64,000 bases of DNA from Dendrolimus kikuchii (GCA_019925095.2 CM034403.1:3043690-3107689); one strand, 5' to 3'; positions 44,393-54,940 are shown, numbered from the stretch's first letter. Translations and numbers: made by a program. The notes: a model not told the origin generated them from the letters alone.

Positions 44393-44691
44393 ATCCGTGC
44401 AGGAACGGAGAAAGAATACAATTTCCTGCGGCCGGGCGGCCTGTCGTAAGAGGCGACAAAACAACCCACAGCGGCATTTGCCCGACTGGATGGCTACCAC
44501 CTCTGGTCTAAAGTATGTCGCCATAACAACCTTGAGTTGTGTTCCGGCATTAGTGATCAGGTTCCAGTCTCCCTTAAGAGAGCAGCAGCGCATTTGTAGC
44601 ACCTTTGGTGTTGCAAATGTCTATAGGCGATGGTAACCGCTTTCCATCAAGTGAGCCGTCTGCATGTCTGCTGAGCTCCTTCTATTAAAAA
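44393..44691 (+). mobile_element. S1 near full-length copy
   Basis: ttatccgtgcaggaacggag to gagctccttctattaaaa; lacks the ccaggtggtag segment. Confidence 0.85.
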
Positions 44692-45119
44692 AAATGTGAC
44701 GTACTAAATAGGTCCGTGATATTTAGATGCGGATTTAACGCCTAATTTCATTAGAGAAGTAGTTGTTTGCTTAACTAATCAGTTTCTATTTACTTTCCTC
44801 ATATTCGAAATGAAAAGCAGAGTGTTAACTTCGGGTGAAAGGTCTATTTAGGCACTCTAACTGTGGCGCACGAACGTAATGAAGTTGCTAATAGTACTAA
44901 TCATGCCTAAATAGGTCACAATTACCTCTCTTGCAACAAACTGCTACCCATCAATCAATATGTTTATTTTCAAGGTCTTGAAGAAAAAAAAGTATAAACA
45001 CGCTAACATTTCAGTCTGGGTAATTTTTTTAGTTCTAAAGGTTTTTTTGGTATCATTAAAATATGTATTCTTATCTAAATCAAGTCAGAAATAAGTAATA
45101 GATAATTTATAAAATAATT
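44692..45119. other. No recognisable feature
   Basis: AT-rich spacer. Confidence 0.5.
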
Positions 45120-45800
45120 ATAAATTTATTCACACATTCACAACCACACACATACATAAGCACGTAAGCACATACAATTACATATCTAAGAGCTATAATT
45201 ACATAGATGTACAAGGTACCCTATACAAAGGATCTGAATACTAAATACAAGATACTATTAAAATAAGTATTTGAGATACCAGATACAAGATACTTGTGAA
45301 AAATAAGCTTTTTCAAAAAGGTTTTTAAATACAAGCTTTTGAGATCCTAGATACTATGTAGCCGCAGAGTGCTAGCCAAGAAAAGTAAAACGAGCCCAAA
45401 CACGACGGGTCTATCTTGTTTAATACAGGAGTTTCTATGGTCACCTTCCGAGGCCAGATCAGCTCCATGGTATCATATTATTACATTGTCACGCGATATA
45501 CATATTCGTGAAAAATTTCAGGTCAATCGGAAACCGGGAAGTTGATCAAATTTAACTTGCAATATTCCACCCGAACTTACATACAAAAATACATACATAG
45601 GTACATCCATTGCAAGTTTAATAAAAGCTTGTATAAAAATGCATCGGTAATTATGGCTAAAATATTTTTAGCATAAAAGTATTTACAAAATACTAAGATA
45701 CATAACGAGTGATATCTAAATACAAAATACATTTTTAATAAGTATTACGTATCATGTATCTGTATTTCAGATATTTATATCTTAGATAAGTCACATCTCT
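45120..45800. repeat. Unclassified repeat with degenerate 'aatacaagatac' motif
   Basis: Short degenerate repeats (ctaaatacaagatactatta, ccagatacaagatacttgtg, agatcctagatactatgta) flank a unit with caggtcaatcggaaaccggg, aacttgcaatattccacccg and acttacatacaaaaatacat. That central phrase is familiar from lepidopteran interspersed repeats, but I cannot name the family. Confidence 0.45.
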
Positions 45801-46678
45801 GTATTATGTTGTTTAAGCATATTATTATAGGTGAGGTACCTGTGATTGACTCAAAACACAGGCCTTGTTACTAGTTTAGAGAGTCGAAGGTATACCTACT
45901 TGTCTTAAATTTCATAGCCGTATTTTAATCTAACACATTTTTACTGTTTCCTAATTATCTTTCTATGCGTATCTTTTTGTTAATTATAAAACACTACAGG
46001 CTATTTAATAGTTAATATAATTATTATTAAAAACAATTCAATAGACAAAGAACGGCCATTATCATATTTTTATACTAATTTAATTTTTCAACTTATTGCT
46101 CCAAATACATAAGTAGCTAGAACCCAATGTCAGCTAGTTTTAAAATGTTACCAATTATAAATTACCTTATGCCGCCAACGTTTAAAATGATCCTATTTTC
46201 ACCATCCATTCTGCTACTAAACTTGCAACACTTTAAAAAACATTGGGAATAATTTTTTTTTCTAAATTCAAAACAAGCACATCACTAAAAAAACACAAAC
46301 TACCGATTTTTGGCACACACTAAACACTCCTTTCCGATTTTTTTGTTTTCGCGTATTATGTTTTATATTCGATTGTACCAACACATCCGCGCTACGGAGC
46401 CGGTAGAGCGTTACTGGATGCTGTGAGCCGGGAATCGGGACTCTTTGGGGGTTGAATTATTGCCAGTCGCAAAAAGGTTTCCCTGTTTGTATCGGAATCT
46501 CTCACTTTTGTACAGTCGTGTTTACTCATTTGCGATATCTAAGCATTGTTTCAAGATTGATTTGCGTAAAATATTCAATACAATTGATAAGTAAGTGTCA
46601 TGTTGCAAAAAAAATATGAGGAAGGAACCTGCAAATCAAGATTATCGATTTGTGAATCCGGCTAATCTGCTTTGTCAG
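45801..46678. other. No recognisable feature
   Basis: AT-rich flank of the copia element; 46380-46470 is somewhat GC-richer (gctacggagccggtagagcg). Nothing supported. Confidence 0.5.
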
Positions 46679-46702
46679 TGTTCCAAGAATGAAGTCAGAA
46701 AC

Positions 46703-46816
46703 AAAAATCCACGAGAGGTCTACGTTGTTACGAGATATATTTTCGAGTGTTACTTCAATGGTGGCAGAAACAACTTAAGACAGCCACGCATTCCAATATT
46801 AAATTCAAATTTACCA
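46703..46816 (-). repeat. copia 3' LTR
   Basis: Identical to 51204-51317 from aaatccacgagaggtctacg to caaatttacca. Beyond it toward lower coordinates the partner's last ~25 bp (tgttgggggctaagaag...) is only weakly alignable (tgttccaagaatgaagtca at 46679), so the end is diverged, converted or truncated. Confidence 0.85.
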
Positions 46817-46890
46817 TATACAAAAAGTTTGTATATCCATCACGCCCCTATAAATTTTAATTTAATTACATAAAATATCCAGAAGACAAA

Positions 46891-48993
46891 TTAACACAAC
46901 TTAATACCTAAACCATCTAAACACTTGTAGTGTTTAACACTAGCTAACGGCTTAGTAAGCACGTCTGCCAACATGGATTCAGTGGGCACATGTTTCAACA
47001 CAATGTCGTTCGTATCCCTTAAAACCTCCCTAATGTAGTGATATCGAATATCAATATGCTTGCTACGCGCATGAAACATTGGGTCTTGAGCTAAAAACAT
47101 AGCCCCTTGGTTATCGGCATGAACAATCACTCGAGCATACCTCATGAGCCCTACTTCCTTCATCAGACTATTTAGATACACTGCCTCCTTCATACTTTCG
47201 GAAAGGCTGACGTACTCTGCCTCACAAGTCGATGTCGCCACGCTACGTTGTTTCCTAGACTGCCAGGATATACACGCACCACCTAAAATGAATGCATAAC
47301 CCGAATAAGATCGTCTGTCTAGTAAACAATTCCCCCAATCTGCGTCCGAAAAACCCTGTATACAATTACTAGTCTTCTTGTATACGAGACTACGTTGTAT
47401 GGTCCCTTTCAGGTAACGTAATACACGTTTTGCAGATTTCCAATCAGATTTTTCAGGATTCGTGACTTTTTGGCTTAGCTTACTCACCGCATTAGCAATA
47501 TCTGGTCTAGTTGCATTGCTTAGGTAATTCAAACAACCTATCAATTCTCGATACGGCCAATTTGTATCGCTTTCGTCGTCATCGCATTTTTCTTCTGGTT
47601 TATGTTTGGAATTAATTTCCATCGGCGTTGCACATTTATTGCAATTTTCCATTGAAAAACGTTTCAATAAATTGTCAATATAATTTTGTTGTGACAAAAT
47701 AATGACATTGTCATTATTATTTCTCCGTATGTCTATTCCTAAAATATATTTTGCCTGACCATAATCTTTTAATTCGAACTCCCTTGACAGCTCATCTTTA
47801 AATTTAATAATTAAACCTCTTTCTTGACTTGCCACCAAAATATCGTCTACGTAAACCAATACAAACAAATGGCTATTTGCACTTTGTTTAAAGTATAAAC
47901 ATGGCTCGTTCAGACTTTGCTTCAATCCCATAGCGATCAACTTTTTGTTGAGTTTGAGATTCCATTGACGTCCAGCTTGCTTCAAACCATACAATGATTT
48001 CCGCAATAAGCATGAATCGCAACCACTATCCAATTTATTCAGCATGATTTGCGCACGCTTTTTGACCATTGGATCTTCTCCCTCACGATTCATAAGCTTA
48101 ATTAAACTTTCTCTTAATAGTTCTGGTATCTCCATGTAAATCTCTTCATCCAAGGATCCATTTAAATAAGCAGTGTTTATATCTAATTGGTGAATTTCCA
48201 AGTTCAATTCAACTGCGAGAGCCATTAACAATCTGACGGTGTCTAATCTAGCAACAGGTGCAAAGGTTTTCTCATAGTCGACCCCATATCGCTGGCTGAA
48301 ACCTTGTGCTACAAGTCTCGCTTTCTTCTTTAGAGTCTTGTCGACGTTCTGCTTTGTCGTCAACACATAACGGCAGCCTACAATGTTCCTGTTTTTCGGT
48401 CTTTTTACTATCTCCCATGTACCTTTCTGAACTAAACTTCTAATTTCAGATAATATGGCTTCCTCCCAATCAGGTTTATCCTTACTTTTCAAAGCATTCT
48501 TCAAGGTGATCTCAGTTGAACCAGCAAAATCTTCAACCTCATTTGCATCAGTAGAAGTTACAGATCGCTCAACTTCCCTTGTTTGATAGATCTTCTTCGG
48601 TCGGCCTACGCTTCCTGTGCGTAATATTCTAGGTCTACCAGGAGCTCTCGTCGTCATCCTTAGCTGATCAAGTGTGTCATGCCTTGTTTCTTCGGCTTGT
48701 TGTTCCACTTGTAATTGTCTAGATGAAGACACATCTTCGTCACACTCTGCAGGATATTCTTGACATTCACTCCATATGTCTTGCATATTGTCAACCTCTT
48801 CTGCTTCATGCCTACGTTCTTCAACTGGAACATTCGATTTTGTGAAGTCTATTTCTATGAAATCCTGATCGCCGTCTTTCGTAATGTTTAATAGGCTCGG
48901 CTCTTGCTTCGAGATGTCCTTTCGTGTGTTTGGACTTTCGTGAAATTTCACATCTCTCGCAATCATGAACTGCCTTCGCTCAGGAATCCACAC
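46891..48993 (-). CDS. copia pol, C-terminal part: reverse transcriptase and RNase H
   Basis: About 700 codons. The frame is actually open from just after the stop at 49114; the Met at 48993 is simply the first ATG and probably not a real start. Residues 1-165: end of integrase and a low-complexity acidic linker. RT (Pfam RVT_2 type) ~170-420: DWEEAILSEIRSLVQKGTWE, first catalytic Asp in HQLDINTAYLNG (~D271), SLYGLKQAGRQWN, and the YVDD box at ~381-384 (FVLVYVDDILVA). RNase H ~540-690: FSDADWGNC (D550/D552), TSTCEAEYVSLS (E591/E593), HADNQGA (D627), ARSKHIDIRYHYIRE (D648). All catalytic residues look intact. It ends LGIKLC, stop. In the same frame as gag-integrase, so it was part of one polyprotein. 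Confidence 0.95.
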   Translation of the reverse strand: MWIPERRQFMIARDVKFHESPNTRKDISKQEPSLLNITKDGDQDFIEIDFTKSNVPVEERRHEAEEVDNMQDIWSECQEYPAECDEDVSSSRQLQVEQQAEETRHDTLDQLRMTTRAPGRPRILRTGSVGRPKKIYQTREVERSVTSTDANEVEDFAGSTEITLKNALKSKDKPDWEEAILSEIRSLVQKGTWEIVKRPKNRNIVGCRYVLTTKQNVDKTLKKKARLVAQGFSQRYGVDYEKTFAPVARLDTVRLLMALAVELNLEIHQLDINTAYLNGSLDEEIYMEIPELLRESLIKLMNREGEDPMVKKRAQIMLNKLDSGCDSCLLRKSLYGLKQAGRQWNLKLNKKLIAMGLKQSLNEPCLYFKQSANSHLFVLVYVDDILVASQERGLIIKFKDELSREFELKDYGQAKYILGIDIRRNNNDNVIILSQQNYIDNLLKRFSMENCNKCATPMEINSKHKPEEKCDDDESDTNWPYRELIGCLNYLSNATRPDIANAVSKLSQKVTNPEKSDWKSAKRVLRYLKGTIQRSLVYKKTSNCIQGFSDADWGNCLLDRRSYSGYAFILGGACISWQSRKQRSVATSTCEAEYVSLSESMKEAVYLNSLMKEVGLMRYARVIVHADNQGAMFLAQDPMFHARSKHIDIRYHYIREVLRDTNDIVLKHVPTESMLADVLTKPLASVKHYKCLDGLGIKLC

Positions 48994-49113
48994 ACGATAT
49001 CCCTTGGCGTTCTTCGGGTATCCAACAAAGTTACCAGCAATACCTCTTGCTGCGAATTTATCTTTGTTTGGATCTTTATCTAGAATGTGTACCTTAGTTC
49101 CAAATCTTCGAAA

Positions 49114-49116
49114 TTA
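49114..49116 (-). other. In-frame stop splitting copia gag-pol
   Basis: A TAA in the integrase C-terminal region. The upstream and downstream open frames (51066 to 49117, 49113 to 46891) are in the same register, and homology to copia continues straight across. Confidence 0.9.
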
Positions 49117-51066
49117 TGCAATTTTCACCGATTTGTTTCGCCATTTTTCATACGGAATTTCACCCTGTAGACTTCTAGTAGGACAACGGTTTCTGACGTA
49201 ACATGCAGTATCTACCGCTTCGGCCCAAAAACCTGAGGAAAGATCAGAACTCAATAGCATACACCTTGCCATTTCCACCAAGGTCCGGTTCATTCGTTCT
49301 GCTATTCCGTTCTGCTGCGGTGTTCGAGGCACGGTTAGTCTTCGCTGTATGCCTGCTTGTTTCAAAAATCGATCAAATTCCGAGTTACAATATTCTCCTC
49401 CATTGTCGGTCTGGAGATATTTAATCTTAAGTCCCGTCATGTTCTCAACGTGACTTTTATACAGCTTAAAGGCTTCTAAGGCTTTATTTTTCGCACTTAG
49501 AAAATAAACTTCACACCAACGTGTACAATCGTCGATAAAAGTTATAAAATATTTTGCTCCCCCTATAGATTCACATCTCATAGGTCCTACAATATCAGAA
49601 TAGACTATTTGTAATTTTTCAGTACAAGGACTATGGGAATCAGAAAAAGGTAACGCGGTCATTTTTCCTCTAGCACAAATATCGCAATCACGTAAGTTTC
49701 GTACTTCGGTCACATCAAACTTAGCACCTAATTTACCTAAAAGCTTAGCAACATCTTTTCCATTCAAATGTCCTAATCGCTCGTGCCAACAACGTACATC
49801 AGCATTCGAATCACTCAAATTAAATATATATTCCGGGCTATTTAAACAATATAAATTACCTCTACGATATGCCGTCAATTTAATTTCACCATTCTTATCA
49901 ATAACCTGAGCTACATCGTTATTGAACGTAACATTATAACCGTTATTTGTTATTTTGGCTACTGAAATTAAATTCGTCCTTAAATTAGGAACAAACAACG
50001 TATCGCGTAGTTCAAATAAATCCCTCGAGTGTTCGCTCCATGCCGACAACCTTACAGTACCCTTACCTTTTATGTCAGTACTTACATGCGTCGCTAAATT
50101 TAGTTCTCCGCTAGTCATTTTTAAAGTGTCCCCGAACTTACTCGCATCATTACAAAGGTGAGACGTGCACCCACTGTCCAAAATCCAGTCATGTTTTTGA
50201 ACATTTACAGCATTAGAAACTTCTACATCTAAAACATTAAAAGTGGTTAGAATATTATTAATACAATGTGTTTCTTCTGCTTTCTGTGCTTTTCTACCTA
50301 TTTTAATTTTGCACTCCGATGCTTTATGTCCACGTTCGTGACATTTGTAACATTTAAATCTAAAACCTTCTTTCTTTTCAGTTCTACTCTTATTAAAGTC
50401 AGTTTTGTCTCCAACTGTACTTTTGTTGTTTGCGCCTTTCTTACTCTTCTTAAAATACTTTCTCGCATTCGTGTACAAAACACCTTCATCCAGATTTTTG
50501 TTTGCGTCTCTGGATTCATGCTCTTCCAGTATTTTAATTCTCAAGGCTTCTGGTTTTGGCAACTCGTCTCTCGATTCAATCGCACATCTAAAGCTTTCGA
50601 AATTTCCGGGCAAACTGTATAACAACATAATAGATACTAAATCTTCGTTGATACTTATACCTATCTCTGCCAGCTTGTCCACAGCGTCGAAAAAAGTATC
50701 CAAATGTTCGGTAACATTTCTAGTTTTCGACATTTTGTGCAGGATTAAACGTTTTAAAAGTGTAGCCTTCTTAGCGGGTCCTTTCGATGCGTATATTGAC
50801 TCCAATTTCAGCCAAACATCTCTGGAAGTTTTACAACTTCTAATATGACGAAGTTCGCTTCCACTCATCGAAAGAATCAGATCGGCTTTGGCCTTTTCGT
50901 CCTCTTCCACCCAGCGTTCAGCTTCGTTAATCTCAGCTGGTCTAAGAACCTTGCCACTCACGTACTTCCACTCATTATTTTTAATTAACAGAGCTTGTAC
51001 CTGAATTCTCCAGCTATCATAATTATCCTTGCCCAAGGGCTCGATTCGCATCGACATACTGCTCAT
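49114..51066 (-). CDS. copia gag, protease and integrase part of gag-pol
   Basis: 650 codons from Met at 51066, about 110 bp inside the 5' LTR. Gag (UBN2-type) ~1-230 starts MSSMSMRIEPLGKDNYDSWR. Zinc knuckle CYKCHERGHKASEC at 239-252 (C-x2-C-x4-H-x4-C). Aspartic protease DSG at 297-299 (WILDSGCTSHLC). Pre-integrase zinc region CWHERLGHLNG and CDICARGK (~426-468). Integrase DDE core: D491 in YSDIVGPM, D554 in LQTDNGGEY, E590 in QQNGIAERMNRT. The frame then hits a TAA after WRNKSVKIA, in the loop before the usual 'FG.K....' segment; the same frame continues open beyond it. One nonsense mutation therefore splits the polyprotein. No frameshift was found. Confidence 0.95.
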   Translation of the reverse strand: MSSMSMRIEPLGKDNYDSWRIQVQALLIKNNEWKYVSGKVLRPAEINEAERWVEEDEKAKADLILSMSGSELRHIRSCKTSRDVWLKLESIYASKGPAKKATLLKRLILHKMSKTRNVTEHLDTFFDAVDKLAEIGISINEDLVSIMLLYSLPGNFESFRCAIESRDELPKPEALRIKILEEHESRDANKNLDEGVLYTNARKYFKKSKKGANNKSTVGDKTDFNKSRTEKKEGFRFKCYKCHERGHKASECKIKIGRKAQKAEETHCINNILTTFNVLDVEVSNAVNVQKHDWILDSGCTSHLCNDASKFGDTLKMTSGELNLATHVSTDIKGKGTVRLSAWSEHSRDLFELRDTLFVPNLRTNLISVAKITNNGYNVTFNNDVAQVIDKNGEIKLTAYRRGNLYCLNSPEYIFNLSDSNADVRCWHERLGHLNGKDVAKLLGKLGAKFDVTEVRNLRDCDICARGKMTALPFSDSHSPCTEKLQIVYSDIVGPMRCESIGGAKYFITFIDDCTRWCEVYFLSAKNKALEAFKLYKSHVENMTGLKIKYLQTDNGGEYCNSEFDRFLKQAGIQRRLTVPRTPQQNGIAERMNRTLVEMARCMLLSSDLSSGFWAEAVDTACYVRNRCPTRSLQGEIPYEKWRNKSVKIA

Positions 51067-51160
51067 CGTTCTGCACCTTTTCGCAATTAATTATACTGCT
51101 TTTGATATATGCCGATCCGAATTCTTTTCGTTAATATGACAGCGCTATGGATTTGCGCTG

Positions 51161-51176
51161 CCTGGGCCCATAACCA
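51161..51176 (-). promoter_or_regulatory. copia primer-binding site (initiator tRNA-Met half)
   Basis: On the minus strand, ttggttatgggcccagg lies immediately inside the 5' LTR. Its ggttatgggcccag pairs with the anticodon stem-loop region of initiator tRNA-Met (ctgggcccataacc), the internal-fragment priming known for Drosophila copia. Confidence 0.85.
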
Positions 51177-51177
51177 A

Positions 51178-51317
51178 TGTTGGGGGCTAAGAAGTCACGA
51201 TTAATAAATCCACGAGAGGTCTACGTTGTTACGAGATATATTTTCGAGTGTTACTTCAATGGTGGCAGAAACAACTTAAGACAGCCACGCATTCCAATAT
51301 TAAATTCAAATTTACCA
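51178..51317 (-). repeat. copia 5' LTR
   Basis: 140 bp. On the minus strand it begins TGGTAAATTTGAATTT and ends ...AGCCCCCAACA, i.e. TG...CA. Short for a copia LTR but bounded by the primer-binding site. Confidence 0.85.
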
Positions 51318-51318
51318 T

Positions 51319-51589
51319 TTCAGGTTATTAGAGAGATGATGACATGACAAAATAAGGTTTTTTTTTACTAAAATTACTAATTTTTCTCGTATTGTAATAA
51401 TTATTTGACAGTAGTTTGATAGTCTAGTCTTGGCAATTATACGGATTACATGTATTACTGGACACTTCTTAGTATAAAAAAATATAATCTATGTTACTGT
51501 GCTTTATGTTTTTAATTATGTGTATAAAAATCTATATGTATATTTATATAATAACATTATTATATAATATGTAACATTTTTAAAAATAT
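51319..51589. other. No recognisable feature
   Basis: AT-rich flank. Confidence 0.5.
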
Positions 51590-51755
51590 TGTGCAACAAA
51601 ACCCTGTCATAGCTTTTATGCCATTTTCTCCCGCCATCCCAAGGTTACCTGTAAGAAATCGCTGCCAGCAATAAGGCCGCCATTTGTACTTAATTCTAAG
51701 CTGCTTCTGTTTATCGTTTTATAAATTTTATTGTACAATCGTGGAATGAAAATAT
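51590..51755 (+). mobile_element. LineC-like 3'UTR, diverged
   Basis: caaggttacctgtaagaaat, cgctgccagcaataaggccg, ccatttgtacttaattctaa, attttattgtacaatcgtgg. Confidence 0.65.
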
Positions 51756-52604
51756 TCGAGTCTAAGAAATAATACTGCCAACATAATTATAAAATTAGAA
51801 ACGGGAAAAAAGAACATTTCAATGTTGACAACGACAGAGGCTGATATTAATAATAAGTAACAAAGAGGATTTAATCACTACGCCTAACGTAAATATTAAA
51901 ACCAATAAAAAGGTTTTACTTTAATTACTTTGATCTAAGTAATTTTAAAGTTTATGGAGGGATGGGTAAACATAATGTTCTGTGGAACAGTTTGTTCTGT
52001 GATTTAGTTTGAAAGGTATTATGTGCTCCTGGAACGTTAATAGAATCAATTTGAAAACTGGCGATCATTTTCATACCACGACTGTACAATAAAGTATATT
52101 CTGTTCTATTTTTTAAAGCTGACAATACCTCATTTCTGTCAACAGTTAGCGACAGAATTGAACTGTCTATTTTCGGCATTATCTTGACGCGCAGGGTTAC
52201 CATATTCTAGAAATTAGGATCACTTATAACATGTTATAGATATAGATTATCACAAAACGTAAATTAATCGTAATTTTCATTGGTATTTTCTAGTAATTAT
52301 CGCGATTTTAGGTGTTTTTGACTTCAGCCTTAGGTGTAAATATTTTTGATTGTTGGTGACCCTGCGCGTCAAGTTATAGTAAACAGGGAATACACGCTAT
52401 CATAGCTAGCACAAATTCTAATTCTCGTAGAAATCTTTTCTAAACCTGGTAACACTACACGCTCCGGACAGTGTTGGAATCTCCAACAAAAAGGTTTTAT
52501 TCATTTGGTGCAGCATAATACTGGCCACCAAATATAGTAAAATTTTGAATTTAGAACATAGATGTTCTTTTATTTTTTTATCTGTATATTTTTGCTTATT
52601 AAAA
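51756..52604. other. No recognisable feature
   Basis: AT-rich. The minus-strand 83-residue frame at 51952-52203 has no family resemblance. A 15-base word (tgacgcgcagggtta) near 52190 recurs loosely inverted at 52357-52371. Confidence 0.5.
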
Positions 52605-52918
52605 TCGTCGGAGTTTTTGGCAGGAACTGAAAGATGTTGTGCTGTGCAGTTTTATTTTCTAAAAATGTCTAAAACTACTCTAAAATGAACAAAAGTTGTA
52701 GGATATTAATAGTTTTTGAGTAGTAATTATGTGTTTTGTGAGAAATGTAAACTGTAAAGTCAAATGTGGCCTTTTGAGTTGTCACAAGAACTCCGTTGAA
52801 TGGCACTAGCTGATAACCTACAGTTCAGCTGTGCTACACATAGGTTTAAGAAAATGAAGAAACTACACTGAATCTAAGATCTGGTTTAAAGGCCTAGCTG
52901 CCAAGCCATAAAAACCAT
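52605..52918 (+). repeat. Repeat family E, copy 2
   Basis: gtcggagtttttggcaggaa, gtgctgtgcagttttatttt, gtcaaatgtggccttttgag, gaactccgttgaatggcact, end ggtttaaaggcctagctgcc. It lacks the extra internal block. Confidence 0.75.
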
Positions 52919-53039
52919 TTTTTTTTATTAAAATCGTAATTATATCACGCACGTGCAGTTTTTCTTTTGTAATTAAAACAATTACAGTCCACAACAAATT
53001 AATATTTAAACAAGTGTTTTATAGACAGTAACAGAATTT

Positions 53040-53282
53040 ATCTTATACTAATATATAAAGCGGAACAGTTTGTTTGTTTGTTTAAACGCGCTAATCTCAG
53101 GAACTACTAGTCTGATTTGAAAATTCTTTCAGTGTTGGATAGCCCATTTATCGAGGAAGGCTATAGGCTATATATCATCACGCTAAGACCAATAGGAGCG
53201 GAGCAGCAATGAAAAATGTTCCAAAATCGGGGGGGCTTTGAAAACAAATTCCACGCGGACGGCGTCGCGGGCACAGCTAGTA
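53040..53282 (+). mobile_element. Hel3 Helitron, copy 2
   Basis: Starts tttatactaatatataaagc (diverged TC end), then acgcgctaatctcaggaact and agcccatttatcgaggaagg, ending gcgtcgcgggcacagctagt (CTAG-T). An extra gagcggagcagcaatgaaaa segment is absent from the copy at 12122. Confidence 0.85.
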
Positions 53283-53704
53283 GTTATGTATATGTGTACT
53301 CTACACATCGCTGAAAAATCGGTCTTAAGCCGAAGTAACATGTAATATGTACATGAAGGGTCCGATCGACCCATTGTCCTATTGTTAAGCGAATCCCGAA
53401 GACGAAATGGTTAACAAATGTATTTCAGTGAAATATCGGTCCTAGTTCACAATATGAAGATAATATAGGTCGGTAATAAAAGCCCTTTGATCCCGATGAA
53501 TGAGTTTCGTATAATATGTAAATATATTATAGAGAACATATCATAGCCGAATGTGCCCCCCAAAATACAGGCCTGTCCTAGTTTGGGGGAAAACCGACCA
53601 CTTATAGTCTCAAGTAATGAACCTAGCATAAATACATTGTATATTGTACTTGTAATTTACTTAAATAAATAAATTATAAATTAAATTATATTTCATAGAT
53701 GAAT
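53283..53704. other. No recognisable feature
   Basis: AT-rich spacer. Confidence 0.5.
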
Positions 53705-53711
53705 TAACTAC

Positions 53712-54362
53712 TTGGATGTGCTTTTAGCAGGGATGGAAGGTACACCGCTGATATAGAAAGAAGAGTGAATTTGGGGAATAGATTGAATGGAGCGTTAGGT
53801 AAACTTCTAGGCGCTAAGAACCTCAGCCAGAAGGCCCAGCTCGCTGTACACAACGCGGTGCTGGTACCTACGCTTACGTATGGAAGCGAGAGTTGGGTAT
53901 GGAAGAAAGAGCATGAAAGTAGAGTAAACGCAGTCGAGATGCGAGCACTGCGCAAAATCTGCGGAGTGACGCTCGCGGACCGCGTTCGTAATACCGAAGT
54001 AAGAAAAAGAGCTGGTCTGAAAGAGAGTGTCGGGGTGAAGGTAAGGAAAGGAATGCTCCGGTGGTTCGGGCATGTGGAAAGAATGCATGATGAAAGAATG
54101 ACTAAACAGATATACAATGCAAAAGTGGATGAATGCCAGAAGTCGTGGAAGGCCACGACACACCTTCCATGATCAAATTGATCGTGTACTAGCAGAAGGT
54201 GATGTCAGAAGCCTTAAGAATAGACGAGCTTGCATGACAAGAGTTATGAATGTCAAAGAGGCAAGTGAGGTGTGTAAGAATAAGCCTAAATGGCACTCTG
54301 TTATTCGTGCCTACCCCGCAAAGGAACTGGCGTGAAGTTATGTATGTATGTATGTATGTAAC
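53712..54362 (+). pseudogene. LineA (RTE-like) C-terminal fragment, longest copy 9
   Basis: Longest LineA here: ADIERRVNLGNRLNGALGKL-type start, SQKAQLAVHNAVLVPTLTYG, SESWVWKKEHESRVNAVEMR, MLRWFGHVERMHDERMTKQI. One extra base near 54132 shifts the frame; the rest (GRPRHTFHDQIDRVLAEGD to PAKELA) follows in another frame to 54335. (TATG)n tail. A 7-bp taactac occurs at both edges (53705-53711, 54363-54369), a weak target-duplication candidate. Confidence 0.88.
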
Positions 54363-54429
54363 TAACTACGCCTACCGGCATTATACGGAGTCAATATTTC
54401 AAGTCGAGTTTCAGGGCCAGATCTATCCA

Positions 54430-54940
54430 AAAAATCGAAATGTGTGCTGGGACACATAGTAGAAGTGAAACTTCAACGAACAAGTGGAAAAACGAATGTC
54501 AACGGACAAGTGGCAAAACGAATCGCAACAAAATTTTATCTTGTAGTTTTACGGACAGATTGTTAATGTACTTGTCCAATTTGAAAACTTGCCCGTAAAA
54601 CTTTGTTGACATTCGTTTTTCCACTTGTCCGTTGAAGTTTCACTTCTACTATGTGTCCCAGCACACATTTTGATTTTTCGCAGGTTTACTGCAAATTATG
54701 ATTTGGTTTGGTAGGTTAGGTACATTTTAATGAATGCATTTTTTATTTAAACATTTATTTTATCAAACAAAAAACTGAATTCGATCCGGAACCAAAAAAC
54801 GCATCCGTCTAAAATAATGCCGCCACTCACCACGTTTAGTCTAAATTTATACCACTCCTCCACGTGGCCGTAACGCTTTTTCGTGACATAAAAATCCTAA
54901 GACCCCCGTCTATACAGAAGTTTCACTTCATTAACGAAAA
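54430..54940. mobile_element. Repeat family F, copy 2 with terminal hairpin
   Basis: 54437-54503 (atgtgtgctgggacacatag, tagaagtgaaacttcaacga) is inverted at 54607-54672, giving ~64-bp arms around a ~100-bp loop. It then continues into the family F body shared with 16262-16555, ending agaagtttcacttca. The gaagtgaaactt/aagtttcacttc words at both outer ends suggest terminal inverted repeats of a DNA element. Confidence 0.75.

Larger units (their letters stand above)
46679..51317 (-). mobile_element. Ty1/copia LTR retrotransposon, nearly complete
   Basis: About 4.6 kb on the minus strand: 5' LTR (51178-51317), primer-binding site, one gag-pol reading frame (51066 to 46891) with a single stop codon at 49114-49116, and a 3' LTR (at least 46703-46816). 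The order protease, integrase, reverse transcriptase, RNase H identifies copia rather than gypsy. The LTRs are identical over ~115 bp, suggesting recent insertion. Oddities: the outer ~25 bp of the low-coordinate LTR does not match its partner, no target-site duplication was found, and no clear polypurine tract precedes the 3' LTR. Confidence 0.93.

Noticed and set aside
48993..48993. Independent start codon for the copia RT/RNase H part
   Set aside because: The Met is internal to one continuous polyprotein frame. The split is due to a nonsense codon, not a second gene.
50266..50848. Open frames antisense to copia gag-pol (50266-50622, 50405-50848, 48965-49424)
   Set aside because: Shadows of the real minus-strand coding sequence.
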